A stretch of DNA of 64,000 bases from Pegoplata infirma. Lineage: Eukaryota > Arthropoda > Insecta > Diptera > Anthomyiidae. This document shows, piece by piece, positions 57,868 through 64,000 of this stretch (positions are counted from its first letter, which is position 1; each line of letters begins with the position of its first letter). The translations under genes were made by a program, and so were the position numbers. Below the pieces are notes generated by a model. The model made no database searches. It had not been told where the DNA came from and was given only the letters and a program-made list of their open reading frames with translations. The stretch is from positions 109,332,778 through 109,396,777 of the forward strand of contig OY992536.1 in assembly GCA_963921195.1 (NCBI GenBank). The letters run 5' to 3'.

Positions 57868-58835
57868 ACAAACTTGTTTTAATTTAAAACCATCTATAAT
57901 TTTCAAAACAAGTATGGCCACTTTTCAAATGTTAAGTTTTGACACTCTTAAACGCGGCAACATTTATCCCATATATAAAGACTGACCATTCGTACTGATT
58001 TGATCAGTACATATACTGATTTTTGGTCACTTGTACTGATCAAAAAAGGATGTACTGATTTGTACTGATTTTGTGAAATATGTACTGATTGTATTGATTT
58101 TCAAACATTTCAACATAAAAAATAACTTTGTTCGAAAATTCTATACAAAAACTTGAATTTCCATAAAAATATCACTCTGACGACAAGTTTTTTATAACTT
58201 AATGGACTGGAAAAGCGCACAGAATCTTGAAGGTTTTCTATAACGACAAGTTTACAGCATGTTAGATTTTCCATTTTTTTGTTCCAAGGGATTCTGAGAT
58301 GTTCGATGTGGTAACGTCATCAGATTTTATAAGAAAAGGCGCACAGAACATGTGTTAATTATCTGGGAAGTTTTCAAAATCTGAGGAACTTTCTTGTTCT
58401 CAAAACCAGTTTTTGTTATTTTTTCTACACTGAAACAATTTTGCCTCTAAATCATTCAAATGAAGTTGTTTGAAGTCAACTAAATTTCTGCAAAATAACA
58501 AAACAGTTTTTGACAGTTGTTTTTAACAGTTGTTGTTTTTATTCTATTTGACCCCAAGTTGGTTAGTTTAACCGAAATTTTGTTAGTGTTGAAAAAACAT
58601 GGTCAGTGTTTTTATAAAAACTTGGGCGTACTGATTTGAGCTTAGAAAAAAATGGTCACCCTACATATATATGCACTTAAACGATATTATTTCATTTGAA
58701 GCATTTATTAGTCACATTTTTAAAGAAGAATAAACTTGTTTCAATTTAAAACCATATTTCATTTTCAAAACATTTATGATCCTCTTTAATGCGCCTAAAT
58801 ACATGTAAAGTTTTGACGCTCTTAAACAATGCAAA
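57868..58835 (+). repeat. Direct duplication flanking a hAT insertion
   Basis: ACTTGTTTTAATTTAAAACC...AAGTTTTGACACTCTTAAAC (57868-57965) recurs diverged at 58733-58830. The hAT-type MITE at 57978 lies between the two copies, just after the first. Confidence 0.6.
57978..58663. mobile_element. 686-bp hAT-type MITE (GTGACCAT ends)
   Basis: Left end AAGACTGACCATTCG, right end the complement of TAGGGTGACCATTTT. The 8-bp duplication CATATATA is at 57970-57977 and 58664-58671. GTACTGATTT is repeated about eight times inside the left end and once at the right, a likely binding array. The terminal match is imperfect. Confidence 0.8.
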
Positions 58836-58844
58836 TTGTATTAG

Positions 58845-59045
58845 AGATGGGCGTGTGAGTTTTGACTCACGCAGACTCACGACAAATAATTTCGCTCACT
58901 CACGCTTATGCACGATTTTTTTTTTGCTAACGCTTACTTATGTTAAAAAAGATAGATGAGTGAGTGATTTTTGACTCACGCACAATTACGAAAACTAACT
59001 TCGCTCACGTACGAACATTTTTTTTGTGCTCACGCTTACTCACAT
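58845..59045. repeat. GTGAGT/CTCACG repeat, fourth copy
   Basis: Starts AGAGATGGGCGTGTGAG and continues with GACTCACGCAGACTCACG words. The right limit is unclear. Confidence 0.6.
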
Positions 59046-60283
59046 AAAAAAAAATAGTTTAAGTTTTTTGACCAAAAAAATTGGCCGAAAATTTGTAAAT
59101 TTTCTAAAAATTTCGGACTAATTTTCGGCCAAAATTTGGCTGACAAATTTTTAATCCGCAAAAATTTAAATTTAATAAATTTCGTCTGCTTATAAAGCAA
59201 AATATTTGCAAAAAGCATGAAAAAAAAATAATTTTTACAACTTTTTGCTTCATAAGCACCACCAAAATTTTTTAAATAAATTTTTTAAAAAATTTTAATT
59301 GTTGGACAGGTCTCTAGCAATAATTTGGCCTTTACAGATTGAAAAAATATCAATTAGTCGAGTTATAGCCACAGTGATATTGGATTTGGTTCAAATTAGT
59401 TTTAAATAAAACTTTGTATTAAGCACTATGAAATGGTCAGATAAAAGAAAATTTAGATTTTTTTTTAATTTCTTGAACGTATGAAAACCCGTAATTTTTT
59501 GCAAATTTCAAATAGCGTTATCTAGACCGATATTAATTTCAAAATTAAAAAATATGATGTGTCAAAGAAGATTTTTTTGTTTTAATTTTTTTTTTTTTAT
59601 ATATGTATATTAGAGTGTCCCTTATTTTGGAAATGTTGGAAATGTTGAGACGGTACCCGCTCATTTTTTTCCTTTTGACTTGAAAATAACTCAGGAAAAA
59701 TTTTACGCCCCTACGACCACGCCTTCCCTACGCGACGGGGCCTTAAAGAGCGGGGCCTTAAAAATCATTTTTTCCATACAAACCAAAAAAATTTTTTTCG
59801 ATTTTAATTTTTTTTTTTTTCAATTATTATTTAACTTGATTAGCTTATAACAGACAAAAAATTTCATTTTGGTGGGATAAGGCTTTCAGCTCTAAAAAAT
59901 TTTTTGAAAAAAAAAATTTAGAGCCGTTGGGGTCCTCTTCTAAAATTTTTTAAAAAAAAAAAATTTTTTAGTTTTGACAAGAATAGGTATTAGTTAATAT
60001 GTTGCTATTAATGATATATATCCATTAAAAATTTTTTCTTCGTCCTTTGGCATCTTTTTTGTGTTCTAAAATGTAGACAAAAACAGAAAAAAATGCCTTT
60101 TTTACCCTTTTTTTTTAAATTTCATGTATCAACAAGAATAATTACTTGCTAAAATTTCGTCGATTACCGGCCAAATTATGGATTATTTAGGTCTAGAAAC
60201 TATGTATAACATTTTTTAGATGAATCGGACAATTTTAAACCGTGCCGCCGGGGGCTAAAATTTGGCCCTGATTTTTTGGTTTG
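59046..60283. other. Non-coding DNA left of the transposon
   Basis: A GGCCGAAAATT/AATTTTCGGCC inverted word pair (59079-59130), then TTAGAGTGTCCCTTATTTTGG at 59608, which resembles the start of another repeat, and homopolymer-rich sequence. No gene was seen. Confidence 0.45.
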
Positions 60284-60339
60284 TATGCTTTTTTTTTCTT
60301 GTCATGGCCAAGATTTACCCCCTAAAAATAAAATAATTA

Positions 60340-60680
60340 TTGCGTATTGAGAGTTGTGTTTGACTTTAAACCAAGCTGTTTTCTCTCCCGTTAAATAAAA
60401 TCAAATAATTATTAAGGCTCATTTAAACGGGGGAGAAATTTGGTAGATTTAAAGCACATTACACCTCTGTGCAATAAAAATATATAAGCCTTACACCTTT
60501 CTTTCCAGTTATAAAAAATAAAATAATTATTAAGGCGCATTTAAACGGTAGAGAAATTTGCTAGATTTTTAGCAAATTACACCTCTGTACAATAAAAATA
60601 TATTAGCTATTTAGAGTTATATTTTACTTTAGATTTAAAGTTTTAAGTTTTCTCTCCCGTTTAAACGCGCCTTTACGATT
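60340..60680. promoter_or_regulatory. Subterminal direct and inverted repeats upstream of the transposase
   Basis: AATAATTATTAAGGC(T/G)CATTTAAACGG...GAGAAATTTG...ACACCTCTGT(G/A)CAATAAAAATATAT occurs twice in direct orientation (about 60405-60492 and 60528-60605). The word TTTCTCTCCCGTTTAAA is inverted relative to these at 60378 and 60652. Such arrangements often bind transposase or regulate its promoter; this is inference. Confidence 0.55.
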
Positions 60681-61011
60681 ATTTAAAACGACAAGAACGT
60701 TACCAAAGCTACAGATACCATTCAGTTTAAATATTTGTTTTCTTTGGTTTGCATCATGTTATGATTTCAACAGTCAAACAAAACAACGACACAAAATAAA
60801 AAAGGGGCTTTCCTGAAAACAGCAGCAAGCAAAAAATATAAATTAACGGTACATAAAAATAATCGCAACAGAGTAACAGAAAGCAATCAATAAATGTATA
60901 TTTTGAGTTGTAAGGTTGTAGCTAATTGATAACAGTTTATTTATTGATTTGTGCTAGTAAAAAAATTAATTCTGTTAGATGATTTCTGATTAAAATTTAA
61001 AGAATTACAAA

Positions 61012-63333
61012 ATGTCGCAAGGCATACGTTGCATTGATAAATATAACATTTATTTAATTGGAAAGGTTAACCACCGAATCACGGGCACGAAACTTCCTTC
61101 AAACCGACAAGTTCTTGCTGTTTTATTTTATAATATTCGCCAAGGGAAATTAACCGTGCAAGAAAGTGCTAATCTAACTATAAAAGAGTGCATGATTTTC
61201 TGGGAAAAAGCCAAAATACCCACTAAAATATCAAGAAATAGTGTTGATAAATTAGTTAAATTATATGGAGTTTGGCAAAATTTGCAAAAAAATTCAAAAA
61301 AGACCACTCAAGTGCTCAAAGATAAGGAAAACTTTTTTGTGCATGCCTTGGACAATCTTTTCGACATAGCGCACGCTGATGCTTTGAAGATAATAAAAAT
61401 CGATGAAGACAAAATATTTTTGCAACGGCAGCGAGAACCTGGTAGACCGGGATCTATGATAGGAATGGATTACAATCAATGGCGAAGAGAAGAAAGAATA
61501 AAATTACGGTTGATAACAGAAAGAAACAGGCAGTTAACGGTAAATGAAACAACAACTATATCACCAAATTCTACTTTTTCATCTGATTCATCATCCATCA
61601 ATTCCGTTGAAAATCATCAAGATAACAGTCGACTGTTTTTGGAAGAAAATGTATTGTCTTTGCAAAAAAGGGGACAAAACGATTTTCTTTCTCCGAAACT
61701 TGTGGCTGCTCTCGATAGATGCCAGTTGAGTATGCGCGACACCGTGTATATTCTAGAAGCAACATTAGAAGCACTTGGGCATAATGTAGACGACTACATA
61801 ATAAATAAATCTTCCATGCAAAGAATAAGAACACAGATGAGAGAAGAACGTGCCACAAAAATTAAAGCAGATTTTAAAAATAATATTCCTGAAATGGTCA
61901 CTATTCATTGGGATGGGAAGTTATTGCCTGCAATAAATGCACAAAATGCTAAAGAAGAACGACTTCCAATTGTGATCACGTATGAAAATGAGGAGAAACT
62001 TATTGCAGTACCTAAATTAGATCATTCAACTGGAAAAGAGCAGGCTGCAGCTGTATTAAATACAATAAATGACTGGCAACTTTCCGATAAAGTTCAAATA
62101 ATGTGCTGTGACACCACACCTTCTAACACGGGTCGGTTTAATGGTGCATGTGCGCTACTGGAGCAAGCACTAGACAGGGAACTACTTTTATTTGGGTGCA
62201 GGTATCATGTATACGAGTTAGTGCTAAAAACTGTATTTGAAACTAAAATCCCTCAAGTTACGGTTAGCGCAGATGTACCGCTTTTTAAAAAGTTGAAAAA
62301 TAACTGGAACAATATTAAGCACAACAATTTGCAAAATGGCGCCTCCATTTCAAGCCAACATTTTCTACCATCGCAGATTGACAACTTGATAAACTTTTAT
62401 CTTTCGGAACTCGAAAAACCAATTATAAGAGGTGATTACCATGAGTTGATCGAGCTTTCGATATTATTTTTGACTGGAAATTATAATAACAAGTTTAAAA
62501 TAAAGCCTCCAGGAGCTATGCATCAAGCACGATGGATGGCGAGAGCTATTTATTCCATAAAAATGTTCTTATTTCGCGATCAGCTAAATTTAACCAGAAA
62601 AGAGAAAGAAGGTTTGCAAGACGTGTCTCTATTCATTGCAACAACTTATGTTAAACCATGGACACAATGCAGCTTGGCCGTAAAAGCTCCCTACCAAGAC
62701 TTGAGTTTTATAAAAGCTGTTAAAAGCTATGAATGTGTTGACTATTTAATTGCAGAAGCTGTTTTAAAAAAATTTTGCCAGCATCTATATTATTTAACTG
62801 AAGAAGTCGTCATTTTATCCCTTTTTGATGATATGGTTGATATTGAGACAAAAAAGAATATTGTGGCTAGTTTAACAAAAGAAAGCAAATTTGAAAATGC
62901 AAAGCGATATGTTCCCTCAAAAGAAGAAATGCGTTGCTCATTATTTGGTAAGTATTTTATAATTATTAATTTTTTTTGTCATGATGTTTATTTCATCTTT
63001 AATTTTTTTATAGATAAAAAACTACATGACTTTGTTTCAATAAAAAGCAAAGATATGTTTTGTCGATTGAAAATAAACTTGGATTTTCTTACCGAAGACC
63101 CATCATCTTGGGATGATAGTGCATCCTTTTTAGAAGCTAAATCAAAAGTAGTTCACTTGAAAGCAGTTAATGACAGCGCTGAAAGAGCTGTTAACCTCAC
63201 GCAACAATTTCATGGACTTCTAACAGTACAAGAAGAACAAAAGCAGTATATATTGCAATGTGTTCAAGAGCACAGAAAAATATATCCAAAGTGTACAAAA
63301 ACTTCTTTGAAAAAAAAATATGCTGCAACCTAA
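61012..63333 (+). CDS. hAT-like transposase, 751 residues after splicing
   Basis: The ATG at 61012 has a good fly context (CAAAATG), with an in-frame stop just upstream (60991). The frame stays open to TAA at 63331. The N-terminal ~100 residues (TKLPSNRQVLAVLFYNIRQG; RNSVDKLVKLYGVWQN) look helical and may bind DNA; no BED zinc finger is visible. A basic GRPGSM motif lies near residue 144, then a Ser/Thr-rich linker (175-205). Candidate catalytic motifs: HWDGKLL (Asp301), MCCDTTPSNTG (Asp367), FGCRYH (Cys396/His399, the C-x2-H that follows the second Asp in hAT proteins), QARW (Trp508) and SAERAVNLTQQ (Glu702). The typical hAT C-terminal dimerisation motif is not evident. Removal of the 66-nt intron joins RCSLF to DKKLHDF. 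It resembles a family of uncharacterised animal transposase-like proteins I have seen, but the superfamily is uncertain. A domesticated host gene is possible, though the flanking inverted repeats argue for a live element. Confidence 0.85.
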   Translation: MSQGIRCIDKYNIYLIGKVNHRITGTKLPSNRQVLAVLFYNIRQGKLTVQESANLTIKECMIFWEKAKIPTKISRNSVDKLVKLYGVWQNLQKNSKKTTQVLKDKENFFVHALDNLFDIAHADALKIIKIDEDKIFLQRQREPGRPGSMIGMDYNQWRREERIKLRLITERNRQLTVNETTTISPNSTFSSDSSSINSVENHQDNSRLFLEENVLSLQKRGQNDFLSPKLVAALDRCQLSMRDTVYILEATLEALGHNVDDYIINKSSMQRIRTQMREERATKIKADFKNNIPEMVTIHWDGKLLPAINAQNAKEERLPIVITYENEEKLIAVPKLDHSTGKEQAAAVLNTINDWQLSDKVQIMCCDTTPSNTGRFNGACALLEQALDRELLLFGCRYHVYELVLKTVFETKIPQVTVSADVPLFKKLKNNWNNIKHNNLQNGASISSQHFLPSQIDNLINFYLSELEKPIIRGDYHELIELSILFLTGNYNNKFKIKPPGAMHQARWMARAIYSIKMFLFRDQLNLTRKEKEGLQDVSLFIATTYVKPWTQCSLAVKAPYQDLSFIKAVKSYECVDYLIAEAVLKKFCQHLYYLTEEVVILSLFDDMVDIETKKNIVASLTKESKFENAKRYVPSKEEMRCSLFGKYFIIINFFCHDVYFIFNFFIDKKLHDFVSIKSKDMFCRLKINLDFLTEDPSSWDDSASFLEAKSKVVHLKAVNDSAERAVNLTQQFHGLLTVQEEQKQYILQCVQEHRKIYPKCTKTSLKKKYAAT
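62948..63013 (+). other. 66-nt in-frame intron in the transposase gene
   Basis: GTAAGT donor and TTTTTTTATAG acceptor. The length is a multiple of 3 and it has no stop, so an unspliced reading adds 22 residues, which are F/I/N-rich and unlike the flanking protein. Size and T-rich tail are typical of short fly introns. It is phase 1: the G of the exon end joins AT to make Asp. Confidence 0.88.
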
Positions 63334-63487
63334 TACACCATTAGTCCGGTTTGCAACGCTTCATCTTGAACACAGACTTTTAATTGTATACTATGAATTC
63401 CTTTTAATTTTTAATTTTAATCTTAATGTTATGTTTTATTCCTGAATTTTTATATTTTTATTTAAAAAAAATATTGTTTACCAAAAA

Positions 63488-63493
63488 AATAAA
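63488..63493 (+). promoter_or_regulatory. Candidate poly(A) signal of the transposase gene
   Basis: AATAAA about 155 nt past the stop codon, inside the element. Confidence 0.5.
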
Positions 63494-63658
63494 TTAAAAA
63501 AAAATACTTTTTTTATTAAAAAATACTTTTTTGCATATTTATTTACATATCTCCTTTTTTATCATTAAAATAAGCAAAACAAATTTAAAATCCAAAAACA
63601 GTACGATAATGAAGAAATCGCATAAAAAATGTTGGCCATGACAAGAAAAAAAAAATCA

Positions 63659-64000
63659 TACACTCAAAATAATCACTCTGTTAAATTACAGAGAAACTCT
63701 GATGAGCCAGCAGAAAATACCATAGATTTCCAACCAGCAAGATTTTTTGTTATTTTACGAAGAAAACTCTGTAAAATGATTTCGATAAAAAAACTGTAAA
63801 TTTACAGAATTATCTTTAAAATAATGATAAAACCGAAAAGAATTTGACCAAAAAAGCTCGGTAAATTTACAAAGTTTTAGTTAAATGCATTTTACGATTT
63901 CAAAATTTTACAAAAAAAACTGTAAATTTAGTTAAATCCATTTTATTAATTAAAAATTTGTTAAATTTGCCCGCTTTAATGCTTCCAAATTGTAAATTTA
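63659..64000 (+). repeat. ACACTCAAAATAAT-type MITE, copy 2, cut by window edge
   Basis: TACACTCAAAATAATCACTC, TTTTACGAAGAAAACTCTGT and ATTTCGATAAAAAAACTGT match 57649 onward. CTGTAAATTTACAG-like palindromic words recur. It begins exactly at the right end of the transposon. Confidence 0.65.

Larger units (their letters stand above)
60284..63660 (+). mobile_element. 3.4-kb DNA transposon with intact transposase, possibly autonomous
   Basis: Terminal inverted repeats of about 30 bp: TATGC then nine T and CTTGTCATGGCCAA at left; the complement of TATGA, ten T and CTTGTCATGGCCAA at right. If the outer TA pairs are the target duplication the element proper begins TG(C/A)TTTT; no 8-bp duplication is visible. 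The single gene fills most of the interior. The left 700 bp holds subterminal repeats. The right flank is another repeat (ACACTCAAAATAAT). No superfamily with exactly these ends is known to me. Confidence 0.78.

Overview
This is AT-rich, intron-bearing animal DNA, most likely from a higher fly (Brachycera). Three things point there: the last two coding exons of the Microprocessor subunit pasha (DGCR8 family), repeats of the kind with GTCATTCCGTTTGTAAC and gtccgtccg signatures that are common in fly genomes, and short GTAAGT...TAG introns. Species is not assignable by eye. No bacterial-type genes, CRISPR arrays or rRNA genes were seen.

Only two protein genes look functional. (1) pasha, minus strand: exon 27454..27194 (second dsRNA-binding domain) and last exon 26787..26500 (C-terminal Drosha-binding tail). 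Its last intron is mostly one long inverted repeat that would fold into a hairpin in the pre-mRNA. No further pasha exon was recognised up to 64000, so either the next intron exceeds 36 kb or the exons were missed. (2) An apparently intact transposase of 751 aa after splicing (61012..63333, with a 66-nt in-frame intron) inside a 3.4-kb DNA transposon with ~30-bp terminal inverted repeats (60284..63660).

The rest is nested mobile and repetitive DNA. 1-6.5 kb: a truncated non-LTR retrotransposon (RNase H end), then a ~190-bp satellite in two opposite orientations with inserted elements. 6.6-9.1 kb: foldback elements. 9.7-11 kb: a decayed second non-LTR element. 12.6-21.2 kb: hAT-type insertions, one holding a decayed hAT transposase end. 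22.2-25.3 kb: a composite element with tRNA-like modules and GC-rich repeats. 28.8-37.2 kb: an ACACT-ended element split by a Helitron-like insertion (itself carrying a Transib-like insertion) and by a 2.3-kb foldback built of 21-bp repeats. 37.5-46 kb: hAT insertions, foldbacks and a satellite of ~35-bp double palindromes. 46.2-50.3 kb: Transib-like and ACACT elements. 50.3-57.5 kb: a 7.2-kb foldback with four nested insertions. 57.6-60.3 kb: further repeats.

Nine insertions have clear 8-bp target duplications (hAT type), two have 5-bp duplications beside CACAGTG/CACTGTG ends (Transib type), and one sits between A and T with TC/CTAG ends and no duplication (Helitron type). Most short open frames are chance products of these repeats. 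All family names rest on reading motifs by eye; no database search was done.
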